A stretch of DNA of 64,000 bases from Chrysomallon squamiferum (Eukaryota > Mollusca > Gastropoda > Neomphalida > Peltospiridae): the NCBI GenBank assembly GCA_012295275.1, contig CM022671.1:12501678-12565677 (forward strand), in the 5' to 3' direction. Under the pieces are notes generated by a model. The model did not search any database. It saw only the letters and a program-made list of their open reading frames with translations, and had not been told where the DNA came from. A program made the position numbers and the translations under genes. This document shows positions 53,881-64,000 of this stretch, one piece after another (within the stretch, counting starts at the first letter, position 1; every line of letters starts with the position of its first letter).

Positions 53881-55729
53881 AACCCTAACCCTGTACACTT
53901 TACAAAACCAATTTATTTATTTACATTCTCTTTTATTTTGTTTTTATACAATATTTGATGGAATTTATATATGCTGTAGGTATCTGTGTGTGTGTGTGTT
54001 TTTGAAATGTATATATGAAGAGAGAGTGAGAGAGATAAAGCCTGTGAATGAAAAGCAGAAAAACAATAATGAAAAGAAAATAAATATATATACAAACTAT
54101 TCTTATTGTTCACTAGGTTTTTATCCAGTCATTTTACCTTTTCTCATTTTACCTTGAGTCTATAGGAAGCGTTTAATCTTAGCTTTCACGATATAATGCT
54201 AAATTTAACGCTTTGTGACTTTCGGATCTTGTAATAAATGCTGGGTAAAAATAAATATCGGGAAATGTATAATAATAAAAGCTCTAACACAATTTAGATT
54301 ATTATTTATAAAAGTATTTATAATGCATGAGTTAATATTGTCTCAGTTTTGATTCTGTCAGTAGCTTGAATTGTATTTTTTTATATTGAATTATTTAAAT
54401 ATGGGATGTACAGTTAATGGTAATTCCTTATTAGATGGGGTAAAGATTTAACGTTATATCTAAACTATCAACAGTTTTATTATCTGTTTTGATTGTAATG
54501 TTACTGGTTTGGAATAAATTATGAAAAGTATTTTCAAAATAGTTATCATCCAGGGACGTTAGACGTGTTGTTATGATTTAAATCGTTAATTTATCTTATT
54601 TTTGTATTTTTCATGAATGCTTAATGGTCTGTATACATATTTCTATAAACTATTAATATTTATATCTTTACACAATCTGTATATAACATTTTCAGTGATC
54701 TATTATTGACACCTGCTAGAGCACATTTTCTTTGGTGTTTTGGATATGTTCCATGACCAGTTAGTTGTTATAATTTTCTTAGTATTTATATCATGAAGAG
54801 ATTACAAATCCAAATACACAAATAACATATAAAACAACACTGTGATAATTTGTTTTGTGTGTTTTGTAAATGGACAAAGATTAGTAGGCGTGTTATAGTA
54901 AACTATTTCTGTCTTTACAGCTGCAAGTTTGGAACAGTTAGGTGTTAACAATTTAGAATGAAATAAAAAGTTGCTAAAAATAACGATAACAAACAAGCAG
55001 TTGCAACAGAGTTCTAATTCATTTATACCGAGTAATTTTAGGTGTGCCCGTTATAGCTGTGACGTCAGTACTGTGATAATGTTATTTTATACTGGTATTA
55101 AATTAAGAATCTATGTAAAATTGTTTATAATTCTTTTAATAAAAATTAGAAGATGTAAAAATTTTATAATAATAATAATAATAACAGTATTAAATTACTA
55201 AATGTTCATAATATTAAAACTGACTGTGCTATTCTGCAAAAGTTAGTGTTAGGAAACATTTAATGATATAATAATAATAATAATAATAAATGCACTATGG
55301 TGTATGCAGTGGTAACTTCTTTAAACTTTAATTCTTTGAACTTTAATATGAACTAAAATTACTTAAAATTGTACAGCATAACAAATCAGGTTAACTTCAG
55401 TCAGAAATTCAAAATATTTTCTTTGTATAGTTTTTTCTGTTACCAGCCATGAACTAAAATGTCTCAAATCTAAAATTCAAACAAGTTTTGTTCACATATA
55501 TCAAACTAGTAAAGTTTAAATTCAGTACTAACTGTTTCTTTATCTTACTAATATTTTGGTAATATCTTAACAGATAAAAATAATTTTAAAATAATTTAGT
55601 ATTATTAAGAAGTAAAATTTCTTTGAACTGAAATTCATAACATTATTCTTACAAGCACTTTTTAAATTCAGCAGCAACCGTTAAATAAAATGTGAACTGT
55701 AAAATGTTTCACTGTACAGATATCTCAGC
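53881..55729. other. Intergenic, AT-rich
   Basis: Starts with AAACCCTAACCCTG, two telomere-like hexamers at the broken end of the Tigger fragment, then ordinary AT-rich DNA. Confidence 0.55.
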
Positions 55730-56115
55730 AACAGTGCATTTATAAACGAACCTCAGCCTGGCCCAGAAATTAGAAACGTTAGCTCATGAACGACACAATG
55801 AGAAAACAGTTTTGTATGAGCTAATGGAATTCTAAACACATAAATTCGCTTCCTGAGTGTTTGCTGCCACTATCTTGAGGGGCGGTATTATTCTTAAATA
55901 GGCATCTATTGTTGTCACTTGAGCGAGCAGTTTTCACAAATTGTTTGACATGCACAGCTGATTAGGTCTGGATCACACAATCAAGCCCCATTTCCAATCT
56001 TCCATCAACTCGTTACAGACCATCTCCACTACTTTATTAACAAAGGCTTTCATGGACGTCCTTAGCGAACGCTCACACTCGATTCATCAGAGAAACCGTG
56101 TTTCAAACTGTTGCC
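55730..56115. promoter_or_regulatory. Unique non-coding island, candidate regulatory element
   Basis: Contains CTATTGTTGTCAC (Sox-like), CACAGCTGATTAGG (E-box beside a homeodomain-type GATTA), AACAAAGGC and AATGGAATTC words. No repeats and no credible frame. Confidence 0.3.
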
Positions 56116-57363
56116 GAGAATCATAACCAGCAGACTTAAGTAGTTTGTTTTAACTTTCTGGAAAACAGACTTTGATTATTAATTTTCATTAGCTCAGTCC
56201 ATTCCCTTGTTCATTTTGTGTTTGATGGGGTGAAAGTATTTGGATGAAGCATATTATGTAAATATCTGTTAATCTATAAATGCGTCTATATACAGTCAAC
56301 ATACACACACATGTAAAATGAGAGCGAACACACATGATAAACGTTAACACCCCCCACCTCACACACACATACGCAGACTCACACACACATATCTGTATTT
56401 GTGTCGGTTAATATTCTATATTATTAAAGAAAAAATACAACAAAATCAGCATTACATAATAGCAGAATAGTAATAATTTAAAGAAGAACAACAAGAATTT
56501 TAAATTTTTTTTTTATAAAAATTACGAAGTAGTTTTATTTAGTTTTTGTTAAATAACTCATGCATGTTACACTAACATGTGACGCTCAGAAATGGAAAAT
56601 AAAATGGCATTCTGCCAGCTGTTTTTTTTATATTATTCTATTGCTTTTAAAAGACAATTCAAGTGTTAATGAGCTGGTGTAGCACAACTATTTAAAGTGA
56701 CTGTTTCTAATATTCATGAACTTTAACAAGAGATGCATCAAAATAGGAGACATGTGACCATGACATATTTAAATATTTTGAGAATATGCATTTAGACAGT
56801 ACAACAAAAACAACAATAATGATGATGATAGTTATGGTGATCGTGATGTGATAGTGATAATGTTGATGCTGCTGATGATGATGATTTAAGAAAAGGGTGA
56901 TCATCATCATTAAAACAGAAAATAAATAAATTAAACAGAACGGCAGTCATGATAATAAAAATGATGATGGTGATGAAAACAATAACAGAATTAAACGATT
57001 AAGTCGTCATAATCATTAAACTCCTTTATCGCTCTGTCTGCAAGTTGCCTCTAATGAAACTATATTTTTTTATTATTTGCCATAAACTGGATCAGAGGAC
57101 TGTACTGAAACTCTGACGGTATCAGTTAAACTGTTATACTGGAAATAAATTGAATCTTCTTTTTAGCCATGGTTCATCCTCAGTTTTTGGCGTTTATCGA
57201 TTGTGTTGATTGCAGCGTTTAGCGACCAACTCTGGCTCTCCGCAGCTGATGTGTTTAAAGACTTCACTTAATTGCTTATACAGAATAATTTGTTGCTTTT
57301 TAAGAATTCTACAGCTGGACCGACTATAGTAGATCTTTTTACTTTTATTTTTTTATTACAACT

Positions 57364-57407
57364 AGTACTACTATTACTACTACTACTACTACTACTACTA
57401 CTATTAC

Positions 57408-57438
<31 letters not shown>

Positions 57439-57440
57439 TT
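57364..57440. repeat. (TAC)n(TTA)n microsatellite
   Basis: ACT/TAC units followed by about ten TTA units. Confidence 0.95.
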
Positions 57441-58214
57441 TATTTTTATTTTATTATTATTTCATTCCTTCAAAAAGAAAATAAATTAATAAAGAAAGAC
57501 AGCAAAGAACACTAAGTAAAAACATGGATAAAAAGAAAAAAAGAAAATTATATTTAATAATTTTCTTATTCTTCTGTAACGTTCAGATTACGTTGTTCGA
57601 AATATTGTTTTGACGCGGTCATATAAAGATACTGGTAGAAAATAAATATTTATCTTCAGTAATTTTCTGTTTATTCATTCGGCAGTTTCCCATTCCAGTG
57701 TACAAAGTGGTTGTTGAATCAGTAAATTTGTGTATTACGCAGTAAGTAAATTTAATTACTCATAAAAATCGTAGTTTGAATAGTGTAAATGTACTTCTTT
57801 GAAAATTTATTGACAACAGGAAATACATCTTTTATAATTCATCAAATATAGACGTATCAACCAATTCACAATGATTTAATTTTGCTATATTTAAAAGTAA
57901 TAATCTATATGTTTTTAAAAAGACTACTAATAAAAGATTTTAAACGCTTTCGTCTGATATAACACTTTATCCGTAGCCATTAAACGTGATACGGATGAAT
58001 AACATTATTATTAAACTTTATCTTGTGCCATTAAAATCTATGAAGGGAATAATTACGATTAAAAATGTTTAACTGTTATTGCAATTTAAAAACCTTTTTG
58101 TATTTGCAAAGTTTTGGTAGCTAGTTCCACAGGGTAATGAAATATAATAATTAATGGATAATTTCTATGATAATTAAGTTGATTTGTCTTTTGTTATTGT
58201 CACTGTAACATCAT

Positions 58215-58331
58215 TATCCTCCTCCTCCTCCTCATCATCATTATTATTATTATTATTGTCATTGTTATTATTATTGTCATTGTCATTGTTAATATTATTA
58301 TTATTGTTATTATTATTATTATTATTATTAT
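58215..58331. repeat. Compound (TCC)(TCA)(TTA)(TTGTCA) tract
   Basis: Trinucleotide-derived repeat in several variants over about 115 bases. Confidence 0.9.
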
Positions 58332-59184
58332 ATCAACACTTACTGATATAAGTAGATTATAATAGCTGTGTTATGGGATGCCCAGTATTGTATGATATCA
58401 TGCATAAATGTCTATAGGACGTAGAACAGTTTTTGATATATATTATTAATAATGTTAGTTCACTGGAATATTGCTGAGTAGAGATTCTTATGTTTGAAAA
58501 TTACCATAAGTTGAACATAAACATCAGTGTCAAACTGGCTGCATACACACTGATGCATTAGAACGTTAGTGAATAGAAAGTGTTTTACGTTTTTAAACTG
58601 ATAGTGGGTTATCAAAACTATAGATGGACTTCCTTTGAAGACAGACGTCTTTTTTTTTCTTCTTCTTTTTTTTTTTTTTTTTTGACCCATATACTGGAAC
58701 TCATTTCGCCTTGAAAGTTATAACCTTTACAATAATTATACATCTTTTCCCAAATTTCGATGATAATTTTTAAACTTCAGACACATGTCTCAAACAGAAG
58801 CAGGGAGAAATATATGTATAAAAATGTTGTGTTTTTAACTTAATATTCTTAAAACAGTCGGCTTGCATCAGACAGGCTCTCTCATTTTCACTCATTCTTT
58901 TCTTCTCCCCTTCTCGTTTTCTCTTTTTATCTCTCCTTCCCCCGTCAGTCTCTAAATCTCTCTGACTGTACATCTGTATGTCTGTCTGCCTGTCTGCCTA
59001 CGTACCTATCTCTGTGTATATGTTCTCATCACTTGTTCCTGTTTCATTATCTTTCTTTTTCAATTCTTTTTCTTTCTTTTTGATTTTCTGCAATCGATAT
59101 GTTGAAATGCAAAATTGAAAGGCATTTCTCTCTGTCCTTGCTATTGGAAATAAAGTAGTGATTAGAATTAATTAAAAATCAGTA

Positions 59185-59400
59185 CAGAATGTCTTAAACG
59201 AAAACGGAAGCACGAGAACATGGACGGATTGTTTAGTGGAGCGTGACTCGTTCATCAGTCGGCGTTAGATTACAGAGATAGAGCCAAATGGATCTCTTGG
59301 TTAATGGAGCTCATACACGATAATACACATCTAACGGATGGCTTTTCTCTTCATAACATCTGATATCCCCGAGAACATCCAATCACTGGCTTTCAGATTG
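59185..59400. promoter_or_regulatory. Unique non-coding island, candidate regulatory element
   Basis: High-complexity stretch with CGTTAGATTACAGAG, TTGGTTAATGGAGC and CATCTGATATCCCC words; no reading frame. Confidence 0.25.
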
Positions 59401-59501
59401 TGTTTGGTTAACTGTGATGTTTGTTTTTTCATTCTGAATTTATTTTGTTTTCATTCACTATGATGATGTTTCTGTTCAAATTATAAATGTCTCAATGTAT
59501 G

Positions 59502-59547
59502 AGGGGGAGAGGGAGGGGGAGAGGGAGAGGGAGAGGGAGAGGGACAG

Positions 59548-59599
<52 letters not shown>
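59502..59599. repeat. (GGGAGA)n joined to (TG)n
   Basis: GGGAGA-type hexamers (59502-59543) with at least four G3 runs, a potential G-quadruplex, lie directly beside a 49-base TG run that favours Z-DNA. Confidence 0.95.
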
Positions 59600-59601
<2 letters not shown>

Positions 59602-59689
59602 ATGAATTTTGTATAGTTGCAGTCTGTCTGAAACATATTCTGTAGGAACAGTTTTTAATCTTTGTACAAATTCACGTAATACATACGTT

Positions 59690-60235
59690 GGGGAATCAAG
59701 TCTACGTAAACCAGTCATATATTTAGGTCGGTTTAAGCACACCGGCTGTGGGAAATAATATCGAGGCGTCTAGAGGTTATTCCCTGTACGAATGCCCTAA
59801 GCTATTACGAGGTACTCATAATTACATTTGGTGCCTTTCCCTATACGTTATTTATCCTAGAACGCTATATTTATGCTGTTCTGATAAAATATGCATTGCC
59901 GGCGCGCTAAATGATCTGAACCTACATCTTGATTCCTAGAAATCAATTGTCTTTTCTTCTTCTTAGTAAAGACAAAATCAAATTAAACAACGACCTTTTT
60001 AGCATTTGTTTTCAGTCCAGACACCCTCATGGGGCTAAAGGTTTAATTCGCAGCTGATTGCAGGCCTAGGAATGTTTACAAACTTGATTAGGAGCGAAAA
60101 AAAATAAGAGATTTTCTTTTCTTCTTGGCAACGTCCATCAAGGGGGAGCTATTCCATCGAGAACTGTTAGGTTAAGAATGTCGTACAGCTTGACGATGTT
60201 GCATACTTTGACATTCTAAGAGGATAGTCGGCTAA
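59690..60235. promoter_or_regulatory. Unique non-coding island, candidate regulatory element
   Basis: The most enhancer-like block in the window: CAGCTGATTGCAGGCC (60051), AATGTTTACAAAC (Fox-type TGTTTAC at 60074) and CTTGATTAGGAG follow one another within 45 bases, preceded by GCGCGCTAAATGATC and GTAAACCAGTC. The only frame is a 63-codon one without domains. Confidence 0.35.
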
Positions 60236-60485
60236 AATAATATGCAGTCTAAAGACAAGTACACTTAGTAAATTCCGACGACAATAGAAAAGAAAATAAC
60301 GCTTTGGTAACATAAGCAGTTTACAAAAGAAGACATGAAGAATTAGTAGAGAAACCGTTACAAGAATAATGATGAAAATTAATGAGTCAGTGAAGACATT
60401 TTTGAGAAGAAAAATAAAATTGTATGTTTGTGTACTGACAGATGAAAATGGAAATTTATCTGTTGACTTTACCCTGGCAAAGAAT

Positions 60486-60529
60486 GACTATACATTATCC
60501 CACTTTTGACTATACATTATCCCACTTTT
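60486..60529. repeat. 22-base perfect tandem duplication
   Basis: GACTATACATTATCCCAC-TTTT occurs twice head to tail with no differences, a recent slippage or duplication. Confidence 0.95.
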
Positions 60530-60763
60530 CACAGTCCACTTCATTATTCCACGTGCTAATCTAATAGAATGAGAAACATATATCAGTAAATGATTGTAAT
60601 TAAATAATAAGTGGTTATAAGTAAATAAACAAATATACAAGCAACAAACATAGTCACAAACAAGCACAAACAGAAACAAACACAAACAAACATACACTGA
60701 TAACTTCAAAATTTACTAATAATAGTAACTAATCTGGAACTCCGCAGTAACTGTATAAGATTA

Positions 60764-60830
<67 letters not shown>

Positions 60831-60832
<2 letters not shown>

Positions 60833-60910
60833 TGAAAACATAGATATGAAAACATAGATATGAAAACATAGATATGAAAACATAGATATGAAAACATAGA
60901 TATGAAAACA
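60831..60910. repeat. 14-base minisatellite, six copies
   Basis: TATGAAAACATAGA is repeated six times with no mismatch at a 14-base period, immediately after a (GA)n tract (60769-60830). Perfect copies imply a recent, probably length-variable locus. Confidence 0.95.
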
Positions 60911-61349
60911 TTCTTTGTTGCTATCAGAGAACGACAGAAACCAGCCATGTCCTTTAATCCATGGGGATAATAGAAAATCTGCGATAGTATTTACTCAACG
61001 GCAAGGTGTGTTTGCATTAGGTAGTGCTCTACTGGCGTACACGTGTTGTCAATTTCCGTGAAGTCAAACACAAATTACAATCAGATGTCTATTAACTCGT
61101 ATCGATCTGACATCACAGTTCATTAAAATATGATTGAGACATTAATACTTCATTGAAAGCTTTCAGTGAGGGGTTTTCATCAGTAACTCGTCAACAAAAC
61201 CTTAATATATTTATCTCTGGATGCGACGACTTTGACGAAGGCGCATTTCACTATTAAACTGGAACAACAACAGCAGCAGCAGCGGCAACAGCAACAGCAT
61301 CAATTCTACAATCACAGACAGCTAGCAATAATTTACACTTATAGATAAT

Positions 61350-61570
61350 CATTTTCAGAATTATTGCAACTACTGTTAGTTTTGCTATTACTACAACAAT
61401 AACTACTACTATTACTAATACTGGTGCAACCACCAATATTACCACTACTAATAGTTCTACTATTAATGTTACTGTTACTGTTGCCATTACTACTAACTTT
61501 ATTATTAGTAGCAAAATTGTAGTTAGTACGTCTGTTACCACTGCTGTTGGTACTGCTACTATTGATAAGA
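61350..61570. repeat. Degenerate trinucleotide tract (ACT/GTT/ATT)
   Basis: Period-three variants of ACT and GTT, preceded by a short (AGC)n at 61271-61300. The V/I/L-rich minus-strand frame here reflects composition only. Confidence 0.8.
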
Positions 61571-62679
61571 ACAATAATATAAACATTTTTATCTTACTAA
61601 TTTTGTTATTCGTGTTCTATTTAAAAATAACTTCGTGTTGTGAAATCGATATTTATATAATTCAGTAATATTACGGTAGTTAAACAGAAAATAAGAAATG
61701 TAATTTTCACTGTATTAATTTTCATTAAAAAACCACATCACTTGTTTCAATACAACAATAAACCCCAGCAGCTGCGGAATCAGTTATCTTTATATTACAA
61801 TACTTCTTTCTACTCTTTACTGGATTATTATTTTTATTTATCACAACAGTTAAATTTCTGTATTTCTGTATCGGCTTGGTGTAAAATGTGAATTACAACA
61901 TCAAATTATTTTCATGAAATGAATAACGAATTTGATATCGCAGTACAAAGATACTCTATCGACTGGCACTTATTCAATTGTCGAGTAACAAATCAAATGT
62001 TATTATAAAACGGAAGCATGGCCATATCATGTAAAGACTGAGTATATAGCATTTGTAAAGACTATGGTAAGATGGATCAATGAAATCTGCGTTTGCTTGC
62101 ATTATGGTAAAATACTAGCAGTTGCTGAAATTTAGACAGACTCGTCTTCCTTCTGAGTTACATACTTAACATGTAAATAACTTTTACATTTAATATCTAA
62201 AAACAGCCAGCTTAAATTGTGCAGATATCATGTATTTTCAATAATATTCTGCTATTAAAATCAGTTACGCAATTTTTATTTATAAACAACGCCAAATTGT
62301 GAATGTTGATACCGATTTTCATTCGGCCAAGCTGAGGATATTTTAATACACTTAACATATTTAATAAATAACAAATAAGTGGAATTCTGGTTTACATTTT
62401 TAAATTTTTTTATTTGATAGATGCAACCGATCATTTCTCTGTGCCACAGAGCTATAAGAAAGAAAACAATGTTTACCTGTTCTGATCTAACGTAAGCTGC
62501 AATGATATCCAGCTAATCAGGTACGTATTTCAATAAAATAATACAACACATGCACATAAATGTAAACACATTCATACCTACATATCCGCATACGAACGTA
62601 CATAAATACATAAGAATATTGTCTCAGTACCTCTTTTATCAGTATCAGAACATTAAATAATCTCTCGCTCTCTGAGTGA

Positions 62680-62681
62680 GT

Positions 62682-62754
<73 letters not shown>

Positions 62755-62776
62755 ATTAAATTTACCTTTGTTTCAG
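62680..62776 (+). repeat. (GT)n(TA)n microsatellite abutting a splice acceptor
   Basis: A GTGT run (about 62680-62732) and a TATA run (about 62733-62753) end some 20 bases before the acceptor TTTGTTTCAG of the first visible exon of the right-hand gene. The repeat therefore fills the 3' end of the presumed 5' UTR intron, including the zone where a branch point would lie. Confidence 0.7.
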
Positions 62777-62818
62777 ATACAATCAACGACCTTTGACCTG
62801 GTGCTCTTAAAACTGGAG

Positions 62819-64000
62819 ATGATTTTATATATTATTATCGCATCTCTTTTCTCTCTGTGCCTTGTTTCATTTGTAAGCGCCACCTGTCGCTTCCCTTCAT
62901 TCATGCAGCATGAAGAGCCATGGGTTGCGGATTACGGCGAAGGCCGCTTTGTTGCCTACGTTAAGGGAACGTACATGCAGATCAATCAGCTGAAAGGCGG
63001 CAGTGACAGCACTTACGCAAGGTGAGTTATGTCCCTTTTTATCCCGCGTGGAATACAACATTATGTGTTTTATAAGCAATATAATAAATTATTATAAAAC
63101 AGAACAAATGTGTAGTACATACTACAATAGCAATGGAAGATAGTCATGTCAATACTCTTTGTAGCATTAAAGTATAATAATAATATTTGTTGCTGCAAAA
63201 AGTATTTTATTTCTATTTTACAGACGCTGTGAACAGAAGGCTCCAGATGAGAAATATCTTGTCACACACGAAGAGCAGCACAAACCAACTCGATACGTCT
63301 GTATGCAGTTCATCCACCGCAGTGACAACATTGTTCAGATCAAAGTGTCTCGTTACTCCAATCGCAGATCCCTTGATCTCTGCGATGAACGTGGCATGGC
63401 TCTGGACCATTGGCCCATTGTCCAGATGATACAGACTCCTGACCAGAACATTCCCTGTCCATTTGTTGGCGGCTACAACGTGCACATGTACTTCCCTAAC
63501 AACACCATGGTCTGTGGTGACATGATGTTGTTACTGCGGATAGAAAGCGAATGTGAAAAAGGAGAAGGAATTCTGTTCGATTTTAGAAATGAGGAATGTA
63601 TTCCTCCAGGACTGCCAAGGACCACTCGCCAGAGGGCGTTTTGTATCGCACATTGGAAGGAAGGATCTCAAAGGTTTGTAGTTCTGCAGCATGAGTCGGT
63701 TCACAAACAAATCTGGTGTATGAGGATCACTGATGCCCTGGGAGACATGCAAGGTGCATATTTGATGTTAAATTTAGTATGTGATCCCAATGATCCTATA
63801 GAAGAAACGCGTAATTATTACTACTTCCAGATGTTCAAAAGCATCCATTCCAGCACTTGCGCTGACGAAATAGAAGAATGTTCTGATTTGACACAGTTCT
63901 GCACAACAATGTCAATGTATCGACGTCACTGTGCGAAAACGTGCGGTGACTGCGAGTATGAGAGTGAACTTGGATTATGTACTTTCCAGGAACATGTGAG
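62819..64000 (+). CDS. Secreted Cys-rich ShKT-containing protein, 5' part (runs off the window)
   Basis: Two exons are visible. Exon 1 starts after an acceptor (TTTGTTTCAG ending 62776); its coding part is 62819-63021, ending at donor GTGAGT (63022). Exon 2 starts at 63224 after TTTTACAG and is still open at the window end. Joined, they give 326 residues with no stop. Residues 1-21 (MILYIIIASLFSLCLVSFVS) form a clear signal peptide. The mature part begins TCRFPSF and shows YVCMQF, IVQIKVS, CPFVGGYN, CGD, RIESEC and IWCMR, the blocks shared with the gene at 5359. A ShKT-like motif spans residues 280-311 (63858-63953) and ends KTCGDC. A second module then opens with LCTFQEHV, as in the paralogue (CSFPQ). 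The intron is phase 2, inside an Arg codon. The annotated start is the ATG before the signal peptide; the in-frame TTG upstream lies in the intron. Function is unknown; it is probably extracellular. Confidence 0.88.
63022..63223 (+). other. Intron 1 of coding region, phase 2
   Basis: A 202-base AT-rich intron with canonical GTGAGT donor and TTTTACAG acceptor. Splicing keeps the frame and restores homology to the paralogue across the junction. The paralogue at 5359 has no interruption at the matching place (about residue 66-72). Confidence 0.85.

Larger units (their letters stand above)
56116..59184. other. Intergenic, AT-rich with microsatellites
   Basis: CA-rich, ATG/ATC-rich and TTA/TAC tracts; poly-T at 58666-58683. 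No gene. Confidence 0.6.
60236..62679. other. Intergenic or 5' UTR intron of the right-hand gene
   Basis: Minisatellite and microsatellites (60486, 60769, 60831, 61350) with no coding sequence. Because the right-hand gene begins after a splice acceptor, part of this stretch is probably its first intron and may hide a non-coding first exon. Confidence 0.5.

Noticed and set aside
53881-53894. AACCCTAACCC as telomere-related sequence
   Set aside because: Only two hexamer units, too short to claim an interstitial telomere.
61254-61586. 110-codon V/I/L-rich minus-strand frame looking like a membrane protein
   Set aside because: It is a translation of decayed trinucleotide repeats; apparent hydrophobicity is compositional.
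62768-62818. In-frame TTG upstream of the right-hand gene as an alternative start
   Set aside because: It lies across the splice acceptor (AG at 62775-62776); the ATG at 62819 begins directly with a signal peptide.

Overview
The window is eukaryotic, AT-rich (about two-thirds A+T by eye), almost gene-free and crowded with long microsatellites: (AAT)n, (CT)n, (CA)n, (TA)n, (TACA)n, (GAT)n. Splice-site consensus around the right-hand gene, a canonical AATAAA after the left-hand gene, decayed Tc1/mariner and pogo/Tigger-type transposons, and two Cys-rich secreted proteins carrying ShKT modules all point to an animal. A mollusc or other lophotrochozoan is the best guess, but no feature fixes the species. 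There are no operons, CRISPR arrays, rRNAs or convincing tRNAs.

Only two protein-coding genes are supported, both on the + strand, about 55 kb apart at opposite ends, and they are paralogues. Gene 1 (5359-7284) is a complete 641-residue single-exon reading frame: signal peptide, Cys-rich module, ShKT-like six-cysteine motif, then a second diverged copy of the Cys-rich module. It has a polyadenylation signal 25 bases after the stop and a likely splice acceptor about 100 bases before the start. Gene 2 (62819 to beyond the window end) has the same architecture but is interrupted by a 202-base phase-2 intron near its N-terminus, which gene 1 lacks. The pair therefore looks like part of a cluster of secreted, ShKT-containing proteins of unknown function in which one member has lost its coding introns or arose by retroposition.

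The intervening 55 kb is a gene desert. It holds (i) transposon wreckage: a Tc1-like pseudogene (about 52.8-53.2 kb, minus), a pogo/Tigger N-terminal fragment beside it (53.46-53.88 kb, plus), a jerky/Tigger-type C-terminal fragment (27.06-27.47 kb, minus) and a doubtful MULE-like piece (22.6 kb, minus); (ii) a composite structure at 47.56-49.17 kb, where two nearly identical 150-base direct repeats enclose a pair of 120-base inverted repeats; (iii) a near-perfect 65-base-arm palindrome at 26.16-26.33 kb and other small inverted or tandem repeats; and (iv) islands of non-repetitive, higher-GC sequence with homeodomain-, Fox-, GATA- and E-box-like words but no credible reading frame (12.1, 13.7, 15.0, 17, 31, 40, 43.4, 55.9, 59.3 and 60 kb). 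These islands are candidate conserved regulatory elements, possibly for a gene outside the window. Two CpG-bearing stretches (33.3-33.57 and 45.54-45.6 kb) look like promoter or first-exon regions of unidentified transcripts.

No clearly new multi-gene system was found. The best leads are the uncharacterised ShKT protein pair with its intron difference, and the nested direct/inverted repeat at 47.6-49.2 kb.
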